NCBI GenBank assembly: GCA_023251515.1
Contig: JAHEYQ010000030.1
Location: forward strand, 1 to 56,586
Length of the DNA: 56,586 nucleotides
DNA from: Bacteroidales bacterium
Lineage (GTDB): Bacteria; Bacteroidota; Bacteroidia; Bacteroidales; JACABE01
Direction: 5' to 3'
Both the position numbers and the translations under genes were made by a program. Positions 1 to 9,079 of the stretch are shown here, in pieces; within the stretch, counting starts at the first letter, position 1, and each line of letters begins with the position of its first letter. The notes below the pieces were generated by a model. That model did not search any database and was not told where the DNA came from. It worked only from the letters and a program-made list of their open reading frames with translations.

Positions 1-660
1 GGTAATGATGTTGAGCTTGGTTACAAAGGTTTTGTAATCGGTTTCGCCGTTAAGCTCTATTAAGGCACTGATTCGTTTGCCAATGGCTTTGTAGGCTTCG
101 TCAACTTTGGCTCTTACCTGCTTCATTTTGAGCTGGGTTTTTACCGAGCTTTCGTCAACCCGCTGGCTGCTGGTTTTCTTAAAATCTTTGTTGTTTATCA
201 GAAGTTCTTCTATCCACTCGTTTAGCCCTGTAAGGCCGCATTCGGTGGCATAGGTAGATTGCAGGTCGGCACAAAGGCTTTCGATGGCGGTGGTTTCTTC
301 GTCGTAATTAAGACGGGCAATATTGCCAAACGGGTTAAAAACTTCGGTTTGCAGCTTGTTTGCAGCGGCTCTTACTGTGGGGTTAAAATGACGGGTGGCT
401 GACAAAACGGCATCAGCCATACCTCTGAAGGTATAGTCGCGCTTAGCATCATCATCCACCAAAATATCACTCTTTTCGCTTTTCAACTGCGGATTTATGG
501 CTTCTTCTTCCAGCAATAGGGCTTGCAAAAAGTTGTCGGTTTGGGTTATAATGCCCAATGCATCAGCAGTATGTACTACAATTAGTTGTTTTACCTCGTT
601 CATGTGGTTGAGGTGCTCATTGTTGCGTAAATTTTTTAATGTGATGTTTAAAATTTCCAT
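1..660 (-). CDS. DUF6261-like protein, 5' part (runs off the left edge)
   Basis: An open frame of 220 codons runs from an ATG at 658-660 (complement) to the window edge with no stop, so the 3' end is missing. The protein starts MEILNITLKNLRNNEHLNHM; the LRNxEH-type beginning and all-helical, charged, cysteine-poor character match my memory of the Bacteroidetes family DUF6261, whose function is unknown. A KRDYTFRGMAD segment follows near residue 73 and a GLTGLNEWIEELL segment near 144. No signal peptide or membrane segment is visible, so it is probably cytoplasmic. Base composition looks more GC-rich than neighbouring genes. A tandem hairpin array begins about 60 bp upstream of the start, as also seen for the second DUF6261-like gene at 28662-29423. 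Coding status is fairly certain, the family name moderately so. Confidence 0.75.
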   Translation of the reverse strand, partial: MEILNITLKNLRNNEHLNHMNEVKQLIVVHTADALGIITQTDNFLQALLLEEEAINPQLKSEKSDILVDDDAKRDYTFRGMADAVLSATRHFNPTVRAAANKLQTEVFNPFGNIARLNYDEETTAIESLCADLQSTYATECGLTGLNEWIEELLINNKDFKKTSSQRVDESSVKTQLKMKQVRAKVDEAYKAIGKRISALIELNGETDYKTFVTKLNIIT

Positions 661-720
661 AATAGATTTTTTTAAAGTTTATAAATAATGTGAAATAAAG
701 TTTTTTTTGTAATAAGTGTT

Positions 721-956
721 CCTCACTTGTGGAAACCATGTCGTAAGCCTTCAGCAAGGTTTCCTCTCCTGTGGAAAGCTTGTCGTAGCCCTTCAGCAAG
801 GTTTCCTCACCTGTGGAAAGCTTGCCGTAGCCCTTCAGGAAGGTTTCCTCAATTGTGGAAAGCTTGCCGTAGCCCTTCAGCAAGGTTTCTCCACATTGAG
901 AAAGGTTGCCGTAAGCCTGCGACAGGGTTTCTCCATACTGAGAAAGCTTAATGCGG
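721..956. repeat. Tandem 42-bp hairpin repeat array upstream of DUF6261-like gene
   Basis: About six units with an exact 42-bp period; the GTGGAAA/TGAGAAA landmark starts at 729, 771, 813, 855, 897 and 939. Each unit carries an inverted repeat: GGAAACC pairs with GGTTTCC in the first unit, and GGAAA(G)CTTG with CAAG(G)TTTCC in the second. In the fifth unit both arms change together (GAGAAA with TTTCTC), so pairing is kept. There are no unique spacers, so it is not CRISPR. Because 42 is divisible by three, the array is open in several frames on both strands; this is a by-product of the period and not good evidence of coding. Confidence 0.85.
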
Positions 957-1372
957 TTTTTCTGTAAGTAAAATGCTTGATACATCGGTGGTTGGCATTT
1001 TGAGGTTGAGAAAAATCTTACAAAGGATTAGCGGTATAAAACGGTTTTTTGGGTTTTATGTTTGGTTTTTGTATTGTTCTTCATGGTTTTAATGGTTTTT
1101 AGTTTTTACAATATGTTAATTGAAGCCACAAATTTATAAAAATATTTTGCATAGTGTTAGCAAAAATGAAAAAAAAATACATTTTTTTTTAATTCACTCA
1201 TCGCTCTTATATGCATTCTGCTTATAATCAAATATACAAATAAAAAAAACATAGGATTTTACAATAGATTTCAATTGCAAAATACAGGGCATTTGTTAAT
1301 ATTTATTGCGAAAACCAATTTAAAACTATGTTTCTGCTTGGTGAAAATCCAATTTTTTAATTAGAAATTATC
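957..1372. other. Intergenic stretch without recognised features
   Basis: About 410 AT-rich bases lie between the repeat array and the end of the POT transporter gene. Apart from poly-A and poly-T runs near 1165-1195 and 1240 I see no hairpin, gene or repeat that I can support. It must hold the upstream part of the DUF6261 control region and the 3' end of the transporter transcript. Confidence 0.4.
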
Positions 1373-2812
1373 TCACTTCGATTTCAACAGCAGTTTATCG
1401 TAAAGCAAAAGAGCGATTCCTGTTAATATACCTATGCCCGAAAATACCATCCAAATTTGTGATGGATTATAGGTTGTCCATAAATATTGGGTTAGTTCAT
1501 GGTTTGTCATGCCCATTTGTTGTGCAGCCGTATTTATAAAGTCGGTTTGTGTGAAACTGTCGGATATTTCGGGTATTTTTAGGCCGCGTGCAGCAATTTC
1601 GGTTTTAAGCAGATAAATTTTATCCGACATTTTGGTATAAACCTCGCCCGAAAGTATTCCGGCAAAAAAGTTGCCACCTGCAAGTGGCAGAAACGAGGTA
1701 CCCATATACATAGCCGTTTTATCTCTGGGAGCAATGCGTCCGATATATTCCGAAATTTTAGGCGAGCTTGCCATTTCGCCGAAAGCAAATATCATTAACG
1801 ATAAAAACAAATACATACCGTTTTGGGTAACAAACCACAATCCTAAGCCTAAACTTGCCACAAACACACCACTTATCATGGCATTAAGTGGTTTTATTTT
1901 CATTATAATAGTTGATACTACCACCTGAAAAACGATAATGTAAAATGCATCGATATTTATCAGCATCTCGGGCGAAATACCACCGCTTTCGTTTCCGATT
2001 TTGGCAGCCAAAGCAGGTGATAGTCCGGCAATATTGTTGTAAATAATACTTGTATCAACCCATTGTTCGATAAATGTGGGTAAGGTAAAAAACAACTGCC
2101 AGTACATAGTCCAGAAACCAACCACTATTAGCAGAAATATCAGAAATTTTGTGTCTTTTACTACCGTAAATATATTTATAAAAATCTTTTTTATCATTAA
2201 CCCTAAATTATCTTCACTTTTTTCGCGTTCGGGTTCTTTGTAAAACATCAACAAAATAATATTTATCAGAATAATACCGGATGACATTATAAAAACATAA
2301 TTCCAGTTGCTTTCGCGCAATTTTGAAGCAAACACCGGACCAACAAAAGCACCTATATTTACTATCATATAAAAAATTCCAAAACCTACCGACGAATTTC
2401 TTTCGTTGGTAGTACGAGCTATAGTAGCCGAAATCACTGGTTTAAACAATGCAGCACCAATGGCTACAAACAAAAATACCATAAAAACCATCGAAAAACT
2501 TTCTACCTTTCCCATCATATAATAACCCGCAGATAGAATAATATAAGCTATAAGCAAAACCTTTTTATATCCGAATTTGTCGGCAATAGCTCCGGTAATA
2601 ATTGGCAAAAAGTAAAGAATAAAAGTAACAAAACCCATAATCTGCCCTTTTTGCACCTGAGTAAATCCCAATGCACCGGTTTCTTTCGAGCCGGTGAGGT
2701 ACAAAGCCAAAACCGCAAACATGCCGTAATATGCCCAACGCTCAAAAAGTTCCATTGTATTTGCCATCCAATAGGTGCGGGGATATGATTTAAAAACTTT
2801 GAAAATACCCAT
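1373..2812 (-). CDS. POT/PTR2-family proton-dependent oligopeptide transporter
   Basis: A 479-residue polytopic inner-membrane protein. The N-terminus has the ExxER motif of the POT family (ELFERWAYYG, residues 21-30), which in this family couples proton movement to peptide uptake. The FYMIVNIGAFVGP stretch near residues 147-159 fits the PTR2 signature, and about 12 or more hydrophobic segments follow. It probably imports di- or tripeptides. The length fits the family. It starts only 5 bp after the TPR gene and is the last of five closely packed minus-strand genes that begin with an amino-acid-type Na+ symporter, so the operon joins two nutrient transporters. I saw no strong terminator after it. 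Substrate is inferred from the family. Confidence 0.85.
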   Translation of the reverse strand: MGIFKVFKSYPRTYWMANTMELFERWAYYGMFAVLALYLTGSKETGALGFTQVQKGQIMGFVTFILYFLPIITGAIADKFGYKKVLLIAYIILSAGYYMMGKVESFSMVFMVFLFVAIGAALFKPVISATIARTTNERNSSVGFGIFYMIVNIGAFVGPVFASKLRESNWNYVFIMSSGIILINIILLMFYKEPEREKSEDNLGLMIKKIFINIFTVVKDTKFLIFLLIVVGFWTMYWQLFFTLPTFIEQWVDTSIIYNNIAGLSPALAAKIGNESGGISPEMLINIDAFYIIVFQVVVSTIIMKIKPLNAMISGVFVASLGLGLWFVTQNGMYLFLSLMIFAFGEMASSPKISEYIGRIAPRDKTAMYMGTSFLPLAGGNFFAGILSGEVYTKMSDKIYLLKTEIAARGLKIPEISDSFTQTDFINTAAQQMGMTNHELTQYLWTTYNPSQIWMVFSGIGILTGIALLLYDKLLLKSK

Positions 2813-2817
2813 ATGCT

Positions 2818-4140
2818 TTATTGTTTTTTTCTGTATGATTTTATGATTAATATAATTAAACCGAGTATAAACGGAATATAAATAAGCGAAAATAAATTGT
2901 TTTTCTTGTTCTCAACCCGGCTTTTATGCTTTGGCGAAGCATATTTGTTGGGCAGTACAAAAGTAGAATCCATACTGCGGATAGAATCGTAAATATTTCT
3001 GTAGTTTTTATAATCGATAAGTGCTTGCTTTTTGTTTCCATCAAAAAGATTGGCAATACACATTTGTTCATAATTCATGGCAATTTCGGGCATCGATTCA
3101 ATGCTTTTAGCCAATTGAATACTTTCGTCGAAATAGGAGAGAGCTTTCTGATAATCTTTTTTTCTGATTAAATTAATGCCAATCATATTCAGACAAACGG
3201 CAATATTTCTTTGATCGTCAATTTCCTCAGCAATTTTTAGTGCCAGATGAAAAGTTTCGGCTTCTTTTTCGTACAAATTCATATTGTGGTATAATAAGCC
3301 AAAATTCATCAAACTGATAAGCATACCTGATTTGTCATTAATCTCGTCTCTGATAACGATGGCATTATTCAGAAAATCGAAAGCCAGCTTATAATATCCC
3401 ATACTATTGAGCACTTTGCCCATATTGTTCAGTATTTTGCCTTGCATCAGAATATTGTTGGTTCTGAAAGCAATTTCATAAGCATCATAATAGCTGTTTA
3501 TAGCAAGCGGATAATATTCAAGCATTTCATAAGTAGTTCCGATATTGTTCAACGCAAACATTTCTTCATCATAGGCTTTTCTATCATGGTCAATCTTCAG
3601 CGAAATTTTAAAACAGTCCAAAGCCTTAAAAAACTTACCTTGATAATAATAAAGCATTCCCTTATTCAATTGAATACTCGACATATTTTCATTGTTTTGG
3701 GTATAATAAGCTATCATTAAAGCCTTGTTATAATACGAAATGGCTTTTTCAAATTCGGCGGTTTCCTGATAAAGATAACCCAAATTATTATAACAATCGA
3801 ATAATCCATTGCTATCATTAAGCAGTTTAAAAATTTGCAAAGATTTCAGATAATGATTTTCGGCAAGCTGATATTCGCCCGTAAAAAAATGAATGATACC
3901 TATATATCTTTCTGAAATGGCAATTCCTTTCCGGTAATTTATTTTAGTTGCAATATCAAGCGCTTTTTCTGCCGCATTTAAAGAAGCTGTTCCATCGCTA
4001 TTTCTCAGTTCAGCCGATTCATTATTCAGCATATTTACCATTTCGATGCTGTTTTGCTGTGCTTGTAGTTTAAAGTTAAACTGAAGCAAAAGCACAAGCA
4101 CAAATATAAATTTCCAGACAGATGTTTTTCTTCGTTTCAT
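2818..4140 (-). CDS. TPR-repeat protein with signal peptide and C-terminal membrane anchor
   Basis: 440 residues. An N-terminal signal-like segment (FIFVLVLLLQFNFKLQAQQ) precedes roughly eight tetratricopeptide repeats between residues 45 and 380, with typical pieces such as GLFDCYNNLGYLYQETAEFE. A single membrane segment (LIYIPFILGLIILII) sits at the extreme C-terminus, followed only by SYRKKQ. In Bacteroidetes this TPR-plus-TM layout usually continues into a histidine kinase, LuxR or phosphatase output domain; here the protein stops right after the membrane, so the output is absent or supplied by another protein. Its ATG abuts the stop codon of the upstream HhH gene with no spacing, which suggests translational coupling. 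Function unknown; a protein-protein scaffold is the safest reading. Confidence 0.75.
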   Translation of the reverse strand: MKRRKTSVWKFIFVLVLLLQFNFKLQAQQNSIEMVNMLNNESAELRNSDGTASLNAAEKALDIATKINYRKGIAISERYIGIIHFFTGEYQLAENHYLKSLQIFKLLNDSNGLFDCYNNLGYLYQETAEFEKAISYYNKALMIAYYTQNNENMSSIQLNKGMLYYYQGKFFKALDCFKISLKIDHDRKAYDEEMFALNNIGTTYEMLEYYPLAINSYYDAYEIAFRTNNILMQGKILNNMGKVLNSMGYYKLAFDFLNNAIVIRDEINDKSGMLISLMNFGLLYHNMNLYEKEAETFHLALKIAEEIDDQRNIAVCLNMIGINLIRKKDYQKALSYFDESIQLAKSIESMPEIAMNYEQMCIANLFDGNKKQALIDYKNYRNIYDSIRSMDSTFVLPNKYASPKHKSRVENKKNNLFSLIYIPFILGLIILIIKSYRKKQ

Positions 4141-5058
4141 TTAATTTACAGTTAGATAAGGTGAAATTTTCTCAAAGAAGTCGTCGTAAATTAAATTTAC
4201 TTTTCTCAGATCGTTTACTGATTTAAAGTTTCCGTTTTTGCTTCGGTAAGTAAATATTGCTTTGGCAGTATAATAGTCAAAATAAGGATGTTTCTTAAAA
4301 TCCTGAATGCTGGCAGTATTGATATTTATTTTTCTGATATTAGCAGTATTAATTGTAAAACCAGGTATTATCAATTTGTAGCGTACCGTATCCATCCCAA
4401 AAACTTCAAGCAATTGTTCTTTTTGAACATAGCCACCTAACAATTCGCGGTATTTGGCTATTCTACGTGCAAAAGCAGGACCTATGCCTTTTACTTCCTG
4501 CATGTCATTGGTGTCAGCTGTGTTTATATCAACTATAAATATTGGTTTTGCTTTAATTTCGGTTTTTGCAATTGGGGTATTTTGTTTTTCAGGAATCTGA
4601 ATAAAACTTTCCAGAATAATATATTCCGTTTCGGTAATGCAGTACATTTTCTTAAAATCTTCTTTTTTATAAAATTTCCCGCCTTTAGCGATGTAGTTAA
4701 GCAAGACTTTGGTCTGCTTTTCGCTAAAACCAAGTTTTTTACATAATTCTTCATTCAGTTCATTTGGATTGAATGGAACAGGATTTAGTTTTTGTTCAGC
4801 AAAACTCTTATCGCTGTTCGAATAATCGAAGCTTTCATACTTTTTAAACGCAGAAGAAGTATCTATAGCCGCTTCATATTTAGCCAAATCAACATCAGTA
4901 AACGATAGTGATTTGAAAACAGATTTATTCAGAAGCGGAATAATAATGCTACGAGCCAAAATTATCAGAAGAATTAAAGTAAATAATACAATAATACCTC
5001 TACGTTCGCCTTTAGAGAATGAGAAATAAAATTTTATGCTATTAAATAATCTTTTCAA
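4141..5058 (-). CDS. Membrane-anchored helix-hairpin-helix (ComEA-like) protein
   Basis: 305 residues with one N-terminal membrane segment (GIIVLFTLILLIILARSIIIPLL, given here as residues about 21-43) and then three HhH-type modules. The first is near residue 95 (FNPNELNEELCKKLGF), the second near 180 (DINTADTNDMQEVKGIGPAF) and the third near 245 (ININTASIQDFKKHPYFDYY). The INTA...GIGP pattern is that of ComEA/HhH domains, which bind DNA without sequence specificity or act in protein contacts. Similar three-module proteins are common in Bacteroidetes. It is the third gene of the transporter operon, 12 bp downstream of metS. A role in DNA uptake would be a guess; no other competence gene is nearby. 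Confidence 0.75.
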   Translation of the reverse strand: MKRLFNSIKFYFSFSKGERRGIIVLFTLILLIILARSIIIPLLNKSVFKSLSFTDVDLAKYEAAIDTSSAFKKYESFDYSNSDKSFAEQKLNPVPFNPNELNEELCKKLGFSEKQTKVLLNYIAKGGKFYKKEDFKKMYCITETEYIILESFIQIPEKQNTPIAKTEIKAKPIFIVDINTADTNDMQEVKGIGPAFARRIAKYRELLGGYVQKEQLLEVFGMDTVRYKLIIPGFTINTANIRKININTASIQDFKKHPYFDYYTAKAIFTYRSKNGNFKSVNDLRKVNLIYDDFFEKISPYLTVN

Positions 5059-5070
5059 AATTAAGAAGAT

Positions 5071-5214
5071 TTATCTTTTAACATCATCGTTTTCCGAAAA
5101 AGAATCGGGTTCAGGTTTTGGTTTTACAAACAATACTTTTGCAAAGAAATAGATTGTTGTAAATGTAATAGTCGAAATGGTTAATAACCATAATATCAAT
5201 GCTGAACTTTTCAT
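5071..5214 (-). CDS. metS: MetS-like small subunit of an NSS transporter (47 aa)
   Basis: A short frame not exceeding 47 codons starts at ATG 5212-5214 (complement), 2 bp after the transporter gene, and ends with TAA at 5071. It begins MKSSALILWLLTISTITFTT, a single membrane helix of about 25 residues, followed by a short charged tail (KPKPEPDSFSENDDVKR). In Corynebacterium MetP, an NSS-family methionine/alanine carrier, needs the small membrane protein MetS, and MetS-like ORFs are known directly after NSS genes in other bacteria. Position, size and topology fit that role; sequence alone is too short to prove it. Confidence 0.7.
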   Translation of the reverse strand: MKSSALILWLLTISTITFTTIYFFAKVLFVKPKPEPDSFSENDDVKR

Positions 5215-5216
5215 TT

Positions 5217-6881
5217 TTAAAATCTCCCTTGTTTAATACGGTTTTTATAAGCAATATGAACCAAAACAGAAACACCCACAAATACGCTTAAAAGCAAAAT
5301 TCTGGTTCCGTTTATTAAATACATTTTTATCTGTAAATCATTTTTTATAGCTAAATCGGTAGCAGCAGCAATTTGTTCTTTGATTGCCGAATTGGCAATT
5401 TGTTTTATAATAGAACTGTTGTCGAGCAGCCATCCGTTTCCGTTTATAAAGCTATTGAAAGCAGCTACCCAATCGTTTGCAAGCGGAGTTATTAACGCAC
5501 CCACGAATACAAAAATCAACAAAACAGGTGTAATATATTTGATAATATATTTATAAATCAGCGGCACTTTAATATCAGCTCCGATATTTATTTCTTTCCA
5601 ACCGTTTTTCATACCAAATACCCATGCAAATAAAATTGCTTCAAGCATTGCAAAAGTAAATAGAGAAACAGTTCCCGTCCAGTAATCATATTCATCAAAA
5701 ACTCCCTGATTAAAGAAAATTACAGTAGGTAGTCCCAATATCAAAATAGTAATACCAAAAGCCAAAGCCGATTTTTTCTGATTCCACTTAAATTCGTCCT
5801 GCATAAATGCCATACAAGGAATTCCCATTGCCAAAGAAGACGTAATACCAGCAAAAAACAATAAGCCAAACCACATAACTCCCGAAATAGCAGCTAATGC
5901 AGGGCCCCATTGTGCAAAAAGATATGGTAAAGTTTTGAAACCCATACCTAAGCCTCCCAATCCGGTTAATTCAACTACTCTGTCAATGCCCAAATAACCA
6001 ATCGAAATTGGTATGATAATGGCTCCACCCAATACTACTTCCACAAATTCGTTCATCCAACCTGCCGACATGGCATTCAATGCAATATCTTCTTTCCTTT
6101 TCAGATAAGATGCATAAGCTTGTATAGAGCCCATTCCTAATGATAAGGTAAAAAATATTTGTCCGGCAGCTGCAAACCATACTTTTGGATTAGTGATAGA
6201 ATCAAAATTTGGAGTCCAAAGGAAATTTAGTCCAACCGTTCCGTCATTTATAGCTCCATCGTGCCCTGCTTTTAATGTAATAGCTCTTATAGCTAAAAAA
6301 ATACCAAATATAATTAAAAGCGGCATTCCTATTTTAGCCACTTTTTCTACTCCTTCATTTAAATCTTTTGATAATATCCAAATATTTAAAGCCAAGCATA
6401 ATATAAAGAAAATGATAGCTTCAAAAGGGATAATTGTTGAGCTATTTAAACTTACATAATCGTTAAAAACTTTTACAACACCATCTTGTGATAAGCCATT
6501 AAAAGTACCAATAGCAGAATGAACTACATACGACATAGTCCACGATTCAAGATAGCAATAATAAGCAGCAATACCCAAATTGCTAAATATTCCGAAAACA
6601 CCCACATACTTCCAGATTCTTCTTTTATCTATGCTGTTCATCATAAATGGAGTAGAATGATTGCCGAATTGTCCCCCATATCTTCCAATTGACCATTCAA
6701 TAAACAAAAGCGGAATACCCATCAGTAAAAAACAAACCAGATATGGAATGATAAATGCACCACCTCCATTTTGTATAGCCTGAACCGGAAATCTTAAAAA
6801 ATTACCAAAGCCAACTGCATTACCAGCCATTGCCAATATCAAGCCAACTCTTGTTCCCCATGCTTGTTGTTTTACTGTCAT
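5217..6881 (-). CDS. Sodium-dependent NSS/SNF-family amino-acid-type symporter
   Basis: 554 residues and about 12 hydrophobic segments. The first helix region reads AGNAVGFGNFLRFPVQAIQN then GGGAFIIPY, which is the unmistakable TM1 sodium-site signature of the neurotransmitter:sodium symporter family. Bacterial members take up amino acids such as tryptophan, leucine, tyrosine or methionine with Na+. The coupled MetS-like ORF 2 bp downstream makes a methionine/alanine-type carrier the best guess. It is the first gene of a five-gene minus-strand operon; the 195 bp upstream are very AT-rich and I could not pick out a convincing promoter. The family is certain, the substrate inferred. Confidence 0.92.
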   Translation of the reverse strand: MTVKQQAWGTRVGLILAMAGNAVGFGNFLRFPVQAIQNGGGAFIIPYLVCFLLMGIPLLFIEWSIGRYGGQFGNHSTPFMMNSIDKRRIWKYVGVFGIFSNLGIAAYYCYLESWTMSYVVHSAIGTFNGLSQDGVVKVFNDYVSLNSSTIIPFEAIIFFILCLALNIWILSKDLNEGVEKVAKIGMPLLIIFGIFLAIRAITLKAGHDGAINDGTVGLNFLWTPNFDSITNPKVWFAAAGQIFFTLSLGMGSIQAYASYLKRKEDIALNAMSAGWMNEFVEVVLGGAIIIPISIGYLGIDRVVELTGLGGLGMGFKTLPYLFAQWGPALAAISGVMWFGLLFFAGITSSLAMGIPCMAFMQDEFKWNQKKSALAFGITILILGLPTVIFFNQGVFDEYDYWTGTVSLFTFAMLEAILFAWVFGMKNGWKEINIGADIKVPLIYKYIIKYITPVLLIFVFVGALITPLANDWVAAFNSFINGNGWLLDNSSIIKQIANSAIKEQIAAATDLAIKNDLQIKMYLINGTRILLLSVFVGVSVLVHIAYKNRIKQGRF

Positions 6882-7076
6882 AATTTTTGTTATATTCTGA
6901 AATAAATAAATTGTTTAATTAGTTCAACAAAATTGCAAATAAAAAATGAAAGATGCAATAATTTTTTGCAATATTTAAACAAATAAGATATTTATTATAG
7001 TAAACTACAATTGATTTGTTGAAAAATTATTAATACTTAACAGAATCTATAATCAGGGTTTCTGACTTTGTTTGGT

Positions 7077-8312
7077 TTATATATTCCCTTTATCGTCATT
7101 GTTTTCTGAAAACCTTTTTGGTAAAGGGATTTTTTTTGTTGATTTTGTATGTTCTTCTATTTCAGATTCCTTTTCAGTTTTGGTTTCAGAAATATCAGTA
7201 ACTTTAAATTTTGGAATAATGCATTCAGTTAATTGTTCAATTTTCTTCAGTTTATGCAATTCTCTTTTAGATACAAATGTAACTGCTTCGCCTGTAGTAT
7301 TTACTCTGGCTGTTCTACCTACTCGGTGTACATAATCTTCTGCGTCATGAGGAACTTCAAAGTTGATTACCATATTTATTTCTTTCACATCAATACCTCG
7401 GCTCATTACATCAGTAGCAACCAATATACGGGTTTTTTTCGATCTAAAATCTCTTAAAACTTCTTCTCTTTTATCTTGTTCTAAATTAGATGAAATACCT
7501 TGAGAAGGGAATCCATATTTTTTTAATGCACTCACAATTTCATTAATTTTGCTTTTGGTAGAAGTGAAAATCAAAATGCTATCATACTCTTTTCTGGTTT
7601 GAAGTAATTGTTTGATAAGTTTTACTTTTTGATCTTCTTCCAGCAAAAATGCTTTTTGATCGACACCTGCTGCTGGTTTTGAGATGGAAAGTGTAATTTC
7701 TGTTGGATTATGAAGAATTTTTTTGGCTAATCGTCTGATACTATCGGGCATGGTAGCACTAAACATCAGTGTTTGGTGTTGTTTGGGCAGTTTTGAAATT
7801 ATCGATAAAATATCATCTACAAAACCCATATCCAGCATTTTATCGGCTTCGTCCAAAACCAGATGTTTAATGTTTTTGAAATCTACAAAGCCCATATTCA
7901 TATGTGATAAAAGTTTGCCGGGTGTAGCCACTATAATATCAGTACCGTTTTTAAGAGCTTCTTTTTGCGATTCCCAATCTTTGCCATCGCCGCCACCATA
8001 AACAGCAATGGAGCCTGCCGAAACAAAATAGGAAAAACCATGTATCTGTTGATCGATTTGCATGGCAAGTTCGCGGGTTGGAACAATTATAATGGTATCG
8101 ATACTAGAGTCTTCTTTGCCTATCAATTTATTAAGAATAGGTAATACAAATGCAGCAGTTTTTCCGGTACCGGTTTGTGCACAGGCAATTATATCCTTGT
8201 TTTCAAGAATTAAAGGTATTACTTTTTCCTGTATAGGTGTGGCTTCATCGAAGCCAAGGTAAGAAATACCTTCTAATAATTTGCTGTCAAGATTGAGTTC
8301 TGTAAAATTCAT
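7077..8312 (-). CDS. DEAD-box ATP-dependent RNA helicase, RhlE-like
   Basis: 411 residues with all core motifs in order: Q motif (GFDEATPIQEK, about residue 20), motif I AQTGTGKT (about 45), Ia PTRELA, Ib TPGKL, II DEAD (VLDEADKMLDMGF, about 155), III SAT (FSATMP) and VI HRVGRTAR (about 333). It unwinds RNA duplexes using ATP and probably serves ribosome assembly or mRNA turnover. The C-terminal tail after the helicase core is short, lysine- and glutamate-rich, and lacks a recognisable RNA-binding domain, which resembles RhlE rather than DbpA or DeaD. It appears to be transcribed alone. Exact subfamily is uncertain. Confidence 0.92.
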   Translation of the reverse strand: MNFTELNLDSKLLEGISYLGFDEATPIQEKVIPLILENKDIIACAQTGTGKTAAFVLPILNKLIGKEDSSIDTIIIVPTRELAMQIDQQIHGFSYFVSAGSIAVYGGGDGKDWESQKEALKNGTDIIVATPGKLLSHMNMGFVDFKNIKHLVLDEADKMLDMGFVDDILSIISKLPKQHQTLMFSATMPDSIRRLAKKILHNPTEITLSISKPAAGVDQKAFLLEEDQKVKLIKQLLQTRKEYDSILIFTSTKSKINEIVSALKKYGFPSQGISSNLEQDKREEVLRDFRSKKTRILVATDVMSRGIDVKEINMVINFEVPHDAEDYVHRVGRTARVNTTGEAVTFVSKRELHKLKKIEQLTECIIPKFKVTDISETKTEKESEIEEHTKSTKKIPLPKRFSENNDDKGNI

Positions 8313-8403
8313 ATGTTTGCAAAGTTAAGTAATTTTATTTTAATGATTTATTCAGAGCGTTTTTAATGTAGAGATTTATTTACTTTATATTTTTTTAGGA
8401 CAT

Positions 8404-8438
8404 AAAAAAGCCAACAATGGAAGACTGTTGGCTTTGTG
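8404..8438 (-). terminator. Rho-independent terminator of the YceI gene
   Basis: AAAGCCAACA pairs with TGTTGGCTTT around a short loop. On the minus strand the stem is followed by a run of T, and it lies about 55 bp downstream of the yceI-like stop codon. Confidence 0.8.
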
Positions 8439-8491
8439 TTTAAAATCAATATAAGATAACAAAAAGATTTGTTAACTAGTTCATTTCAGTA

Positions 8492-9079
8492 TTATTTCTT
8501 CAGTAAAATATTTAGACTTACATTAAAGTCGTCATAAATTGTTTTGTCGCCCAAATTGTCGAAAAATGAGCCGGAACCATATTTTAAATTAAATTTTGTT
8601 CTGTCGATGGTTAAGTCTGCATAAATTCTTTTACCTTCTGGTGTATCAGTTATTACAGCTTTAATTGTCATGGGCAAAGTTGTTCCCTTAATTGTAATTC
8701 TGCCATTTACAAATGTTGTCCCTTTTTGAATTTTCACTGCTTTGTCCATTACAAAACTTGCTTTAGGGAATTTATCTACTCCAAAAAAATCATCAGATTT
8801 TAAATGACCATCTAATTTTGCTCTATAACCTTCATCAGACATATCAGTGCTTTTTAGCGAATTCATATCAATTTGAAAATCAGCTTTTGTAAGCATGTCC
8901 TTATTGATGGTAATTTCGCCACTAGCCAGATTGATAGTTCCAGAATGTTCTCCTGTTACTTTTTTACCTAGCCAGGTAATTTTTGAACCAGAAACATCTG
9001 CTTTAAAAATAGTTTGTGCATTTACTAATATAGTTGCTAAAAAAATAAATGCTGTCGTTATAAAAATTTTCTTTTTCAT
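8492..9079 (-). CDS. YceI-family secreted lipid-binding protein
   Basis: 195 residues from the chosen ATG at 9077-9079. The frame is open 15 codons further upstream, but starting here gives a clean signal peptide (MKKKIFITTAFIFLATILVNA) with cleavage before QTIFKAD, so this start is preferred. The mature part has the YceI pattern: SKITWLGKKVTGEHSGTI, then DGHLKSDDFFGVDKFPKASF, and a late TIDRTKFNLKYGSGS. YceI proteins form a lipocalin-like barrel that binds isoprenoid or amphiphilic lipids in the periplasm. A strong terminator follows. Physiological ligand unknown. Confidence 0.88.
   Translation of the reverse strand: MKKKIFITTAFIFLATILVNAQTIFKADVSGSKITWLGKKVTGEHSGTINLASGEITINKDMLTKADFQIDMNSLKSTDMSDEGYRAKLDGHLKSDDFFGVDKFPKASFVMDKAVKIQKGTTFVNGRITIKGTTLPMTIKAVITDTPEGKRIYADLTIDRTKFNLKYGSGSFFDNLGDKTIYDDFNVSLNILLKK

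Noticed and set aside
617..985. A minus-strand frame of 122 codons with a 14-residue repeat over the left array
   Set aside because: The repeat is open on both strands because the 42-bp period has no stop in these frames. The matching array of the second locus has a 41-bp period, which cannot encode a repeat protein, and the frame overlaps the start of the DUF6261-like gene in another phase.
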